NCBI GenBank assembly: GCA_958407995.1
Contig: CATYJU010000030.1
Coordinates: 1 to 24,393 of the forward strand
Length of the DNA stretch: 24,393 nt
Source of the DNA: an uncultured Collinsella sp.
GTDB taxonomy: Bacteria; Actinomycetota; Coriobacteriia; Coriobacteriales; Coriobacteriaceae
Direction: 5' to 3'
Below are positions 7,897-16,444 of the stretch, piece by piece (position 1 is the first letter of the stretch; each line of letters opens with the position of its first letter). Below the pieces are notes generated by a model. That model was not told the DNA's origin. It did no database searches and worked only from the letters and a program-made list of their open reading frames with translations. The translations under genes and the position numbers were made by a program.

Positions 7897-8912
7897 TTCA
7901 AGTGGATAAGCCGTTGGTGTCCATAGTCGTTGCCATTTATAAATCAGAGAGGTTTCTCGACAAACTGATCACATCGATCATTCGGCAGACCTACCCGAAC
8001 CTCGATGTCATCCTCGTGGACGACGGGTCTCCCGACGAGAGCGGCGCGGTCTGCGACCGCTATGCTGCGGAGGATCACCGAATACGCGTGATTCACAAGC
8101 CGAACGGGGGGACTTGCGACGCCCGCAACAAGGGAATAGAGTTGGCGAGGGGCGAGTACCTCGTCATCATCGACGGCGACGACTGGCTCGCCCCCGATTA
8201 CATCGAGTACCTGCTGAGGCTGATCCAGCGCCCGGGCGTGAACATGTCGATGACAGACTCGGTGTTCACCACGCGGGATCTCAAACAGAACGAGGAGGAC
8301 AAGGTCGTCGATTTGACCTCGGAGGAGGCCATTGCAGAGATCATCTATCCTTGGATTCCCATCGGACCTTGGAACAAGATGTATAGCATGAAGTCGCTAA
8401 AGGACGCCGGAATTACCTTCAGTACTAAGTGGTCTGGCGAGGGGCTCTACTACGCTACCATGGCTGCTCAGGCGGCGGGTAAGGTCGCCATGGGACACCG
8501 CCGCATCTACTACTACCGTCTTGACAACGAGAACAGCGGGCTTACTCACTACAACGTTGAGATGGGGACCAACGCGCTCGAGAATATCAAGTTCATCAAG
8601 GACAGCCTTACCATACGCACCCCGAAGACGATCAACGCGTGCGACTGGCACATCTGGAAGAACTACGGGTATACGTTGTTCTTGATCATTGCCACCGGTC
8701 GACAGAACGAACTTGCAGACCTCTACAGCGACTGTATCAGGAACATGCGGAAGCGCCTGCCGGGCGTCCTGCTGAAGTCCGAGATGAGGCCGAAGAGTAA
8801 AGCGAAGATGCTGATGAAAGGCCTTTTCCCAGTCTGCTGGGCGAAGCGCGACTTGAGGAGAGAAACTGAGGCGCGTAAACGGGATCAGGCTGCCAAGAAC
8901 GGGGGGAACTAA
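7893..8912 (+). CDS. Family 2 glycosyltransferase
   Basis: This second GT2 enzyme of the locus has 339 residues. LVSIVVAIYKSERFLD, VILVDDGSPDESG, KPNGGTCDARNKG and IIDGDDWLAPDYIEYL are the standard GT-A donor and metal-binding motifs, within the first 110 residues. The C-terminal tail is strongly basic (residues from about 300, rich in K and R), typical of peripheral membrane binding. The start GTG at 7893 overlaps the flippase stop by four bases and lies just after AAGGGA, so coupling is likely; the GTG at 7902 is an alternative. It probably adds one sugar of the repeat unit. Its composition is more GC-rich than that of the first GT2, so the two were probably acquired separately. The substrate cannot be read from the sequence. 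Confidence 0.88.
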   Translation: MIQVDKPLVSIVVAIYKSERFLDKLITSIIRQTYPNLDVILVDDGSPDESGAVCDRYAAEDHRIRVIHKPNGGTCDARNKGIELARGEYLVIIDGDDWLAPDYIEYLLRLIQRPGVNMSMTDSVFTTRDLKQNEEDKVVDLTSEEAIAEIIYPWIPIGPWNKMYSMKSLKDAGITFSTKWSGEGLYYATMAAQAAGKVAMGHRRIYYYRLDNENSGLTHYNVEMGTNALENIKFIKDSLTIRTPKTINACDWHIWKNYGYTLFLIIATGRQNELADLYSDCIRNMRKRLPGVLLKSEMRPKSKAKMLMKGLFPVCWAKRDLRRETEARKRDQAAKNGGN

Positions 8913-8913
8913 C

Positions 8914-9747
8914 ATGTTCGGGATAAAGACCGCTGCAAAGAACGCTGTTAAGGCTCTGCGGGCTAAGGAGATACTGCCCGTCCAGAAGATCGTCGATTCG
9001 GACAGGGCGCTAGAGGGCAAGGTCGCCTTCATCGCCGGGGGGAGTGGCGGCATAGGCATGGCCATCGCGGGAGCTCTTCTTGATTCCGGTGCCAAGGTAG
9101 TTCTCGGCGGCACCAGGGCGGAGAAGCTCGAGGCCTGCCGACAGAAGCTTGGTCATACCGAGGATGTTGCATATGTCGTGATGGACGCGTCCGACGCCGA
9201 TGCGGCGGTCGATGTCGTAGCTGAGGCAAAGGCGGCCTTCGGCAGAGTTGATATCTTCGTGGAGTCTTCCGGTGTCCATACCGATGGTGTTGATTTCTGG
9301 ACCATGACGCCGGAGGAGTACGACAGGGTCATGTCCGTCAACTTGCGGGGTGCGTTCTTCATCTCTCGCGCCGTAGCACGAGAGATGATTGATTCGGGCA
9401 CAAGGGGGCATATTCTCTTCGTGAACAGCTCTCGCGGCTTTGAGCCTGCTTGGTCTCCGTACGGCCTCTCAAAATGGGGTTTGAAGGGTCTGACGCAAGG
9501 GCTTGCAAAGACCCTGCTTCCCCACGGCATCGTCGTGAACGGAATCGCGCCCGGTTCGACTGCGACGCCATTGATTGGTGTGAAAGAGGGGGATGCGATC
9601 ACCTCGGGTGAAAATGGCGTCGGGCGTCTCGCCACGCCGACCGAGATAGCTGAATGGGCGAAAATGCTCGTTGGCCCTTCCGGAGACATGGTAGTTGGGG
9701 AGACGATCCTTGTTTCTGGTGGAAGAGGCGGCATCGAGATCCGTTAG
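8914..9747 (+). CDS. Short-chain dehydrogenase/reductase (SDR)
   Basis: This 277-residue classical SDR oxidoreductase starts right after the second GT2 (ATG at 8914, with GGGGGG in the preceding codons as a likely ribosome site). The cofactor site is GGSGGIG at residues 42-48. The catalytic set is a Ser in VNSSRG and the Tyr and Lys in YGLSK, followed by the usual NGIAPGSTATP. The first 33 or so residues form a charged helical extension not needed for the core fold. Its place between glycosyltransferases and the polymerase suggests that it makes or modifies a nucleotide sugar or a non-sugar substituent. Classical SDRs of this length also act on polyols and ketoacyl groups, so the substrate is open. 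Confidence 0.85.
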   Translation: MFGIKTAAKNAVKALRAKEILPVQKIVDSDRALEGKVAFIAGGSGGIGMAIAGALLDSGAKVVLGGTRAEKLEACRQKLGHTEDVAYVVMDASDADAAVDVVAEAKAAFGRVDIFVESSGVHTDGVDFWTMTPEEYDRVMSVNLRGAFFISRAVAREMIDSGTRGHILFVNSSRGFEPAWSPYGLSKWGLKGLTQGLAKTLLPHGIVVNGIAPGSTATPLIGVKEGDAITSGENGVGRLATPTEIAEWAKMLVGPSGDMVVGETILVSGGRGGIEIR

Positions 9748-9882
9748 CGATGCAATTTGAGTCGACGGAATGCCGCTCGGTTCAAATTTGGACAGCGGAG
9801 ATGAACGTTACTTTTTGATTTGAAAGCCAGGGCGTGCATTAGCAGATGCCCTTTTATTGGAAACTCAACCATACGGAATTAT

Positions 9883-11094
9883 ATGAACACACGGCTTAAC
9901 ATCACTGATATAAAAACCGCCGGCTTTGAGCACGTCCGTCTTGGCCAAGTTGATGCAGCTCTTTTCGGTTATTACGTTGCCTTCACGCTGTACTCTATAT
10001 GCAGTTTTATCGAGCTCACGACCTTCTATGAAGTGTTTGGCGTCGACAGACAGGAAGTTATTAAATTCTGTCAAATTATTATTCTATTCCTACTTTTATT
10101 CAAGTTCGTTTCGCAGAGAGCTTCTTTCTCCGGCTGGCTTCTAGCCCTCGCGGTTGTGCTGATTGGCTATAAATCGTGGCGGAGCAGCGGTGAGAACTGG
10201 TTCTTTTGGCTTTGCCTCTTTGTTGCGTGCTCGGACAAGGTAAGGATAAGGACTCTTGCTGCCATATCGTTGAGCGTGGTTTCGATGCTTTTTGTTCTTA
10301 CGGTCACTTGTTGCGAACTCGGGTTGATTGAGAACCGACTCTTTGTTCGCTCCGGTGTGATGCGATTTGCATATGGATTCAAGCATCCGAATTACCTTGG
10401 TTTTTATTTAATGGCTATTTGCATTTTCGTTTCAACGCTTCGCTTCGGTGCAAACCCACTCCCCGATATTGTCCTAATTCTCGTTACTTTCCTGATTAAC
10501 ATATTTGTTGTAGGCTCTCGATCCAGCGCTATCATGAGTTTGGCCCAGATTCCTCTTCTTCTTGTCTTCGATTATTGCAAAGCGCAGCGCTCTCGCAATA
10601 TCGCTAGGTTTTCTCTTTTGTTGATGGTTCTTGTTGCTATAGCCGGGAGTCTTGCGGTCATGGTTGTATATAGCCCATCTATTCCGGCCTTGCGGCAGCT
10701 CAATACATTGCTTAGCAATAGGTTTAGTCTGGCGCATAGCTACTATTCCATGCAACCATTGACGCTGTTTGGATCCGACTTTAGCGGCCATGCGCCTATC
10801 TACTGGGAGCTTGGAAAGCCTACTAACTTCATTGTTGACAACGCGTTCTGCCATATTCTCCTTCGCTATGGCATCATTCCGTCTATTATTTTCTTCGGCG
10901 GTGTGCTTGCGTTGATGGTTGTCTTGGTCCGAAAGCAAACATGGAATTCACTTATTTTCGGATTAAGTTTGATGCTGCTATTTGGTATCGGTGAAACTCT
11001 TGGAGCGCGCGTTGACTGTAATATTTTCTTAGTCGCATTTGGACCTGCGTTATTATTTTCAGATAAATCGGTGTTTGAATCTGATGCCTGCTAA
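9883..11094 (+). CDS. wzy: Wzy-type polysaccharide polymerase
   Basis: This multi-spanning membrane protein has about ten hydrophobic segments and 403 residues from the ATG at 9883. It carries GFKHPNYLGFYLM near residue 165, the H-P-N block shared by many O-antigen/capsule polymerases, and VGSRSSAIMSL, a second typical site. It would join repeat units on the outer face of the membrane, after flipping by the Wzx protein encoded upstream. An in-frame TTG at 9820 would add 21 residues, but neither start has a strong ribosome site and the ATG looks more natural. A 135-base gap after the SDR gene shows only a weak 7-bp inverted repeat (9754-9760 with 9782-9788). Wzy proteins vary greatly in sequence, so the call depends on topology, the HPN motif and context. 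Confidence 0.82.
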   Translation: MNTRLNITDIKTAGFEHVRLGQVDAALFGYYVAFTLYSICSFIELTTFYEVFGVDRQEVIKFCQIIILFLLLFKFVSQRASFSGWLLALAVVLIGYKSWRSSGENWFFWLCLFVACSDKVRIRTLAAISLSVVSMLFVLTVTCCELGLIENRLFVRSGVMRFAYGFKHPNYLGFYLMAICIFVSTLRFGANPLPDIVLILVTFLINIFVVGSRSSAIMSLAQIPLLLVFDYCKAQRSRNIARFSLLLMVLVAIAGSLAVMVVYSPSIPALRQLNTLLSNRFSLAHSYYSMQPLTLFGSDFSGHAPIYWELGKPTNFIVDNAFCHILLRYGIIPSIIFFGGVLALMVVLVRKQTWNSLIFGLSLMLLFGIGETLGARVDCNIFLVAFGPALLFSDKSVFESDAC

Positions 11095-11484
11095 ATTCTT
11101 TCCTTGCATGAACTGATTCTATCTATCCATTACAGGTGGTAATAGGACATCGACAATTCTCGATGACAGCATTCGGCGTATTGCCTACGATATGGATAAC
11201 TCTCGAGTGGTTGTCTAGCGGGTGTCATAGGACCGTGTCTACCCCTGTCCCGAAGTGTCCCCCGGGAATCAGAGCCTTCGTCACTGCGGACTAGTGGCAG
11301 GAATCTGTCGGGCGCAAACGCTATTGCCGGGCGATGTGGGCATCGTTTGGAGGCTTCTCATTGGTCTGTCGATTGGAAATGGCATTATTTGGTGGAAGTA
11401 ATCGCGACGCAGGTTGTGTGATTTTGCTCAGTCAAAGGTCGGTACCCTTTATCTGAAAGGGATCGATGACGCAACTGTTGTAAA
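11095..11484. other. Intergenic stretch without recognisable gene
   Basis: These 390 bases lie between the end of the polymerase gene and the terminator hairpin. I find no convincing reading frame, tRNA or promoter. The segment around 11,225-11,265 (GTGTCTACCCCTGTCCCG and neighbours) has a distinctive GC-rich look that could be a leftover insertion-sequence end, but I cannot show a partner repeat. It may also be the decayed 3' flank of the polysaccharide locus. Confidence 0.5.
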
Positions 11485-11530
11485 TAATGGGGATGCAGAT
11501 TTGTTCTAGCATCCCCATTAATTAATTTTT
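11485..11530 (+). terminator. Rho-independent terminator of the polysaccharide operon
   Basis: The arms TAATGGGGATGC (11,485-11,496) and GCATCCCCATTA (11,509-11,520) are a perfect 12-bp inverted repeat with a 12-base loop. They are followed within a few bases by TTTTT at 11,526-11,530. It lies between the convergent polymerase (+) and glf (-) genes. The T-run favours the + strand, so it most likely ends the polysaccharide transcript. Confidence 0.85.
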
Positions 11531-11562
11531 ATTGATTGGCGCGATGACTCTCAAATGATTAA

Positions 11563-12654
11563 CTACGCCTCAGTCGGCTCCACGCCCAGCTCGTTGCGGA
11601 CGAGCTCGAAGGCGGCGGCGATGGCCTTGTCCATGTCGTAGTACTTGTAGCCGCCCAGGCGACCGGCGAAGACCACGTCGCCCTCCTGCGCCGCCAGCTC
11701 CTCGTACTGCCTGTACAGGGCCTCGTTCCTGGCGTCGTTGATGGGGTAGTAGGGCTCGTCGCCGGGCTTCCAGTCCGCCGGGTACTCGCGCGTGATGACG
11801 GTCTTCTCCTGCGTGCCGAACTCGAAGTGCTTGTGCTCGATGATGCGGGTGTAGGGGACCTCGCGCTCGGTGTAGTTGACCACGGCCACGCCCTGGTGGT
11901 CGGCCTCGTCGAGCGTCTCGGTCTCGAAGCGCAGGCTGCGGTACTCGAGCGTGCCCAGCTTGAAGTCGTAGAACGCGTCGATGGGGCCGCAGTAGATCGT
12001 CCTGGCGGCGATATCTGGCTCGGCGGCGGCCAGCCCCTTGTACTCCACGCCGCAGCGCACCTCGACGCCCTCGAGCATGTTGGCGACCATCTTGGTGTAG
12101 CCGCCCATGGGGATGCCCTGGTAGCGGTCGTTGAAGTAGTTGTTGTCGTAGGTGAAGCGGCAGGGGAGGCGCTTGATGATGCTCGCGGGCAGGTCCCTGC
12201 AATCACGGCCCCACTGCTTCTCGGTGTAGCCCTTCACGAGCGTCTCGAAGATGTCGCGGCCGACGAGCGACAGCGCCTGCTCCTCGAGGTTCTGCGGCTC
12301 TCCGATGTTCTCGGCGGCCACCTGCTCGGCGATCTTGGCCTTGGCGTCCGCCGGCGTGACGACGCCCGGCCACATCTTGGCGAAGGTGTTCATGTTGAAG
12401 GGCATGTTGTACATGTTGCCGTGGAAGTTGGCGACCGGCGAGTTGACGTAGTTGTTGAACTCGGCGAAGCGGTTGACGTAGCCCCAGACGTCCTTCATGG
12501 AGGTGTGGAAGATGTGTGCGCCGTAGCGGTGGACCTGGATGCCCTCGACGTCCTCGGTGTAGACGTTGCCGGCGATGTGGTCGCGGCGGTCGATGACCAG
12601 GACCGACTTGCCGGCGCGCTTGGCGACAGCGAGCAGCCCGACGCCGAGGCCGAC
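11563..12654 (-). pseudogene. glf: UDP-galactopyranose mutase, 5'-truncated
   Basis: Glf is an FAD enzyme that turns UDP-galactopyranose into UDP-galactofuranose in the cytoplasm. The frame carries SVLVIDRRDHIAGN, VHRYGAHIFHTS, FNNYVNSPVANFHGNMYN, GYTEKQWGRD, NDRYQGIPMGGYTKM and a C-terminus with AGRLGGYKYYDMD, all strong family marks. The very start is wrong. Upstream of AKRAGKSVLVID the FAD-binding GxGxxG region is distorted to about GLGVGLL, and no ATG, GTG or TTG exists in frame before the ATG at 12,498. A protein from that ATG would lack the dinucleotide-binding loop. The 5' end is joined, in another frame, to the 3' end of the transglutaminase-like gene, as if a deletion removed the junction of both. 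So the gene is probably inactive, unless the joint is an assembly error. GC content is as high as in the rml genes. Confidence 0.85.
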
Positions 12655-14195
12655 ACGGCCATGGAGCCGTCGAGGGCGGTCGCGAGGCGGTAGGGGCCGT
12701 CGTCAATGACCCTTTCCATGGCTGCTATTTTATATTTAGCATTTAGATCGTACCTTGCGCTCCATTTGCTGTTCGATTCTTTGGGGACATTCGAAGTCGC
12801 GGCCAGTTCAACCTTGGCGCCTTGAACTTTCCACTCCCTCAGATTCATCGAATGCGTAACAATCCCATTCTGAATCCCCGAGATGCTCGGCGGGAAGGAC
12901 TGGTTGTCAGCGTTGATGGAAAAGCCCTCTTCCTTGGCATCCAGGTGCTGCTGAATGCGATCGGCATACTTCTCGGCCCATTCATCGGCCTTGTCATTTC
13001 GCACAAAGTAATTGTTGGATAGGTCGGTCGAGCGGTAGGCGTAGCCGTCCTTTTGGTAGTTTGCCGTGTGGTCGGAGTGGGCGATTGCCATGAGCTCGTC
13101 GGTCAGCCCAAAGTACAGATGGCGCTGGTCCAGGTCTCCGTACCAGTTGTCGCTGGTGTCGTCCCAGGTTAGGTCCATCTGGCACCATTTGCCGTCGATC
13201 TTTACGACGTTCCAGGTGTGGCCGTTGCCGGTGATGCGGCCGTTGGCGATGCCCGCGGCGTCAAGGAGCTTGGAGTAGATGCGCTGGTAGCTCTCGCATG
13301 TGCCCTGGTGGCGCGTGAGGCCGCTTTCGGCCGAGCACCAGTTGAGGCTGTGGTCGTACTCCAGCTGGTCGAGCGTCCAGTCGTGGAGCCACAGCGCCAT
13401 GTCGTATTCCGAACCGTTTGTCTCTTGCCTGCACTGGGCCACGGCGTTGTTGTCGATCTGCGTGACGCTTGGGCGGTCGGCGTCGTTTACGGTCACCTCC
13501 GCCGTGGTGCGCAGGTAGTAGATCCCCTTGTCGTTTTGGGGGTCGTATCTGTCGTTGTCCATAAAGTAGAAGTAGATGCGGCACGTGCCCGATGCTGTGA
13601 ATTCAAAGGTAAAGTCGTGGCCCGTGGTGCCCAGGCTGCAGTAGCTGGCCCATGCCGGGCGCGACGGGTCGCAGACGCTTTCCTGGCGGCCGCCGTTCCA
13701 ATAGGTGGGCACGTCCATGCGCGCTTTGGCCTGGGACGAGCCGTTGGTTTGGGTTACGTGGAAGGTCGTCGCGGTGCCCGCGGGGGCGTCGTTCCACGAG
13801 ACGGTGAAGATGACGCCGTTTTGGCTTGCGGTGGCGGAGTGGGCGTAGCCGGTTTCTGCCGCGGCGGAGATCGCCTCGGGCGTGCCGTTGGTTTGGGTGC
13901 GGAGGGATGGGGCCGGGGTGCCGGTTTCGGCGGCGGTACCGTCAGCGCTTTCCGTGTTGACGGCGCTGGTGTCGGTGGATGTTGCGGTGCTGTCCTCTAC
14001 GGTATCTGCTTCCACATTTGTGTTGGTGCCGTCTTCAGCCTTGCCTGTGTCGCTGTTCGTGGCGTTGGCTTGCGCCTGCTGCTCGGCTGTTGTCCGAGGC
14101 TGCATTGCTTCTGCAATGGCTGGCATAGGCAACGTCGCGCTGACCACGGACGTGCACGCGATCGCGCAGAACAGGTAGTAAAGGGGTCGTTTCAT
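12495..14195 (-). CDS. Secreted transglutaminase-like protein with truncated ricin-like tail
   Basis: The ATG at 14,195 (GAGG about nine bases before it) opens MKRPLYYLFCAIACTSVVSA, a signal peptide with probable cleavage after AIAEA. A Thr/Ala/Glu/Asp-rich linker covers about residues 31-100, then a beta-rich region with Ig-like character. A transglutaminase-like domain follows: Cys300 in HQGTCESY, His326 in GNGHTWN and Asp341 in KWCQMDLTWDD form the expected triad. It may be a surface or secreted protease- or amidase-like enzyme. The C-terminus DDGPYRLATALDGSMAVS resembles the start of the ricin-like or carbohydrate-binding repeats of related proteins, but homology stops near base 12,660. 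The final roughly 55 residues are out-of-frame reading of glf. The gene therefore appears 3'-truncated, yet the enzymatic domain is intact. Confidence 0.82.
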   Translation of the reverse strand: MKRPLYYLFCAIACTSVVSATLPMPAIAEAMQPRTTAEQQAQANATNSDTGKAEDGTNTNVEADTVEDSTATSTDTSAVNTESADGTAAETGTPAPSLRTQTNGTPEAISAAAETGYAHSATASQNGVIFTVSWNDAPAGTATTFHVTQTNGSSQAKARMDVPTYWNGGRQESVCDPSRPAWASYCSLGTTGHDFTFEFTASGTCRIYFYFMDNDRYDPQNDKGIYYLRTTAEVTVNDADRPSVTQIDNNAVAQCRQETNGSEYDMALWLHDWTLDQLEYDHSLNWCSAESGLTRHQGTCESYQRIYSKLLDAAGIANGRITGNGHTWNVVKIDGKWCQMDLTWDDTSDNWYGDLDQRHLYFGLTDELMAIAHSDHTANYQKDGYAYRSTDLSNNYFVRNDKADEWAEKYADRIQQHLDAKEEGFSINADNQSFPPSISGIQNGIVTHSMNLREWKVQGAKVELAATSNVPKESNSKWSARYDLNAKYKIAAMERVIDDGPYRLATALDGSMAVSASASGCSLSPSAPASRSWSSTAATTSPATSTPRTSRASRSTATAHTSSTPP

Positions 14196-14392
14196 AGCGG
14201 AGCCTCTCGGTGAGCAGCCAATAGGGTCCGAAGGCAGCTTCAGGCCAGCACTCCGCACATATTTCGTTGGGGTTTCTTTTACGGGAACCCCATTCAACAT
14301 CAGCGAACTTTCTGGGGAATATTGGGGAGGGGGAGGAGTAATTGACTGTTGGGGCGTTGGCCATTGGCGGCGTCCCGCCCGCGCCTTGTTGG

Positions 14393-15256
14393 CTATATGC
14401 GATGCGGGAGCTTCAACATGAGGCCGTCTTGCGATTCTTCGAGGCTCGGCACCGAGGCCTTCCAGGAAAAGTCCGCGAGGCTGCTGCTTGGGTCAAGCTT
14501 TGCATGGCCGTATTTTTCGATTTTGCGGCCTGGGTGATACTCGTCAGGAAAAAGGCGACATTCGACCGGACGCGACCCGATGATTCGATACTCCTTCTGA
14601 TATGCGTACTTAGGCGTTTTGATAACGAGATTGTGCGGGATGCCCACAAAGATCTCGCGTATCAGTTTTGGCCCGGGGACGCCGTAGGAGATGGGACCGT
14701 GGGCGTAGATGTTTCCGTCGTCGTCGGTGTGTCTGTCGGCGAGGCGCGCGAAGCGGTCGTGCTGCACAATGCCGATCCACCCGTCCGCGCACCCGAACTC
14801 CTGGATCATGCGTATCGGGATTTTCACGGTGTTGTCGACGATATCGTTCTCGCGGACCGTGTACATGCAGTGGATGGGCAGGCAAGTATATCCGTAGAGG
14901 CATACACCAGGGGCCATGGACGCCTCGAGCGGATCGCCCTGCTCGCCAGGCAGGCCTTGGTAGTAGCCGGCCGCGTTCATGTAGAGACGACCGTTAATCA
15001 AGTCGCCGATATATGCCTCTTTGGGTACGAACTTCAGTAGGTAGACGATGGTGCCACTGGGTATGGCGCGTCCCTGCTTTGGTAGTGATGTCCCGGACCT
15101 CCATGTGCACACGGGTTGCTTACTACCAAGGTAGAGGCACCTTGCGAGACCCTCGTGCCGGGAGTGGTGTGTGGCATTTGCCTGGGCTGTGCTATTTCGA
15201 GATGACTGGGTAGTCAAGAAGTTTAGACCCGCGCTGACTCCATTTGTCATGTCCAC
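14393..15256 (-). CDS. Unrecognised cytoplasmic protein, weakly DUF2971-like
   Basis: I do not recognise this 287-residue protein with certainty. From about residue 70 it looks well folded: YLLKFVPKEAYIGDLINGRL, GEQGDPLEAS, CMYTVRENDIVD, IPIRMIQEFGCADGW and KTPKYAYQKEYRIIG. The pattern 'small output of a cell-end gene, GDPxE, then YxxExR near the C-terminus' recalls DUF2971-type proteins. There is no signal peptide or membrane segment. The first 60 or so residues look unlike protein, and their DNA holds an inverted repeat (15,079-15,086 with 15,122-15,129), so the true start may be later, although no usual start codon occurs in frame there. A remnant with a homologous C-terminus lies at 21,139-21,246. 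About 200 bases separate it from the transglutaminase gene on the same strand. Confidence 0.55.
   Translation of the reverse strand: MDMTNGVSAGLNFLTTQSSRNSTAQANATHHSRHEGLARCLYLGSKQPVCTWRSGTSLPKQGRAIPSGTIVYLLKFVPKEAYIGDLINGRLYMNAAGYYQGLPGEQGDPLEASMAPGVCLYGYTCLPIHCMYTVRENDIVDNTVKIPIRMIQEFGCADGWIGIVQHDRFARLADRHTDDDGNIYAHGPISYGVPGPKLIREIFVGIPHNLVIKTPKYAYQKEYRIIGSRPVECRLFPDEYHPGRKIEKYGHAKLDPSSSLADFSWKASVPSLEESQDGLMLKLPHRI
15079..15129 (-). other. Hairpin in the leader or N-terminal region of the 14,393-15,256 gene
   Basis: TTGGTAGT (15,079-15,086) and ACTACCAA (15,122-15,129) are exact inverted repeats, and pairing extends outward with some G-T pairs to about 13 bp. CCCG/CGGG at 15,092-15,095 and 15,112-15,115 could form an inner stem. 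No T-run follows and I do not recognise a riboswitch class. It may be part of a structured leader RNA. Confidence 0.35.
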
Positions 15257-15355
15257 AAAACCTTAGCGCTTGGTGTTAGCATTCCTAGTGTTCGCCTTGC
15301 CAGGGACGTTGTTAATTGCTACAGGTATGGCTATTGCTCTATTAGGGGGATTCTC

Positions 15356-16294
15356 TTGGCAGATCTAGTCCATGTTTTGCCGTTTAAATCGGTGAGTGTC
15401 GAAGCTCAGAAAGCGCTCTCAAAGATTGAGTATCTCGAGGGCGATTCTGTAACCAAAGTGAAAGAGTATGACGACGTTGTGCGGTCGCTTTGGGAGGTTA
15501 ACCAACTGTATGAACAGTTTCGATGGAACTATGGTGAATTGAGGCGCTTGGTTCCGTGCGATCAGTTTGACTTCTTACCCGACGACTTTGCCACTGGGGG
15601 TTTTGGCGAGAGGACTGTTGTTAACGCTGCCTTTGGAAATTATGTTTCCACAGCCCGTGGTCTTGTCGATAGAATGCAGGCAGTTATGCGGAAGTATGAC
15701 CGAGGTTCAAATAAAGAACTATATAAAGACTATTGGAAACTGCCTTCTTCTTGGTATGACCAAGGTGGCCTCTATGTTTTTATGTATGAGATTCGAAATC
15801 CAGTTCAGCATGGTCAAACCGTTGTTTCGCTTGTCAGGGAAAATGATGCGACTAGGGTCGGATTTGATCTTGATCAAATTGTTGATATGCGCGAATATAA
15901 CACCTCGCCAAAACTTCGCGCCTTTCTAAACAGGACACTTTCGAAAATCAAAGACAATGATTCATTCGATTGTCCGTATCTTTGTTTTCGATATACAAAC
16001 ATGCGGTACAACGAACTTGTTATTGAGTTATTCTGTCATTTCCTGAAATGTGCTGAGCCTAGAATACGCGCCGCTCGTAAGGATATGCAAAGTTTGCTAT
16101 TACAACACAGCAAAGCAGTCGGCAAGCTGGGCGGCTCTTCCTTTGTTGCATATGATGATGGCGATATGACCCATGTTTATGATGAAGTTGATGTTGATCC
16201 AGTTAAGCAATTAAAAGATATACACCGAAAGGCACGGAAGCATCTAAAGGAAGCTCGAAATGCAATTGCGGCTGAGCGCAGATCAATTCGCTAG
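15356..16294 (+). CDS. Hypothetical protein with HEPN-like R-x4-H motif
   Basis: This 312-residue, largely helical soluble protein has no family I can name. Its start is TTG at 15,356, supported by AGGGGGA at 15,343-15,349. The stretch YEIRNPVQHGQ (Arg147 to His152) is an RNxxxH motif as in HEPN ribonucleases. It lies after helices such as AAFGNYVSTARGLVDRMQAV, as in that fold. The C-terminal 60 residues are rich in Lys/Arg/His and probably form a coiled or basic helix (KQLKDIHRKARKHLKEARN). It is isolated, followed by a convergent gene, and AT-richer than the core genes. HEPN proteins are common RNases or nucleotidyl-transfer partners in toxin-antitoxin and anti-phage systems. The role here is inferred from the motif and the neighbours only. 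Confidence 0.6.
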   Translation: MADLVHVLPFKSVSVEAQKALSKIEYLEGDSVTKVKEYDDVVRSLWEVNQLYEQFRWNYGELRRLVPCDQFDFLPDDFATGGFGERTVVNAAFGNYVSTARGLVDRMQAVMRKYDRGSNKELYKDYWKLPSSWYDQGGLYVFMYEIRNPVQHGQTVVSLVRENDATRVGFDLDQIVDMREYNTSPKLRAFLNRTLSKIKDNDSFDCPYLCFRYTNMRYNELVIELFCHFLKCAEPRIRAARKDMQSLLLQHSKAVGKLGGSSFVAYDDGDMTHVYDEVDVDPVKQLKDIHRKARKHLKEARNAIAAERRSIR

Positions 16295-16444
16295 AGAATA
16301 GCTCCAGCATTGCGGTTCAGCTCATGTTTGCGGTCGGACGGGCGCCTCTGCGGTTGTCGGTAGTCTGCGCCCAGAGTTCCATTAGCCCAGGTTTTTATCC
16401 CAGCAAAATCCAGGATCTGCTTAGCTATCTATGGCTACGCCTCT

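Noticed and set aside
11225..11265. GC-rich segment resembling an insertion-sequence end
   Set aside because: No matching inverted partner or target duplication could be found in the window.
11827..12693. Plus-strand frame of 288 codons opposite glf
   Set aside because: Mirror frame of a GC-rich gene, with Val/Leu/Asp-rich low-complexity content.
13218..14213. Plus-strand frame of 331 codons opposite the transglutaminase-like gene
   Set aside because: Low-complexity Gly/Val/Ala/Arg reading opposite a gene with signal peptide and Cys-His-Asp triad. No ribosome site or family look.
14342..15040. Plus-strand frame of 232 codons opposite the unassigned 14,393-15,256 gene
   Set aside because: The minus-strand frame is supported by a homologous remnant at 21,139-21,246. 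The plus frame has no such support.
15020..15256. T-box or other known riboswitch upstream of the unassigned gene
   Set aside because: The inverted repeat is real, but the conserved T-box sequence and a terminator are missing.
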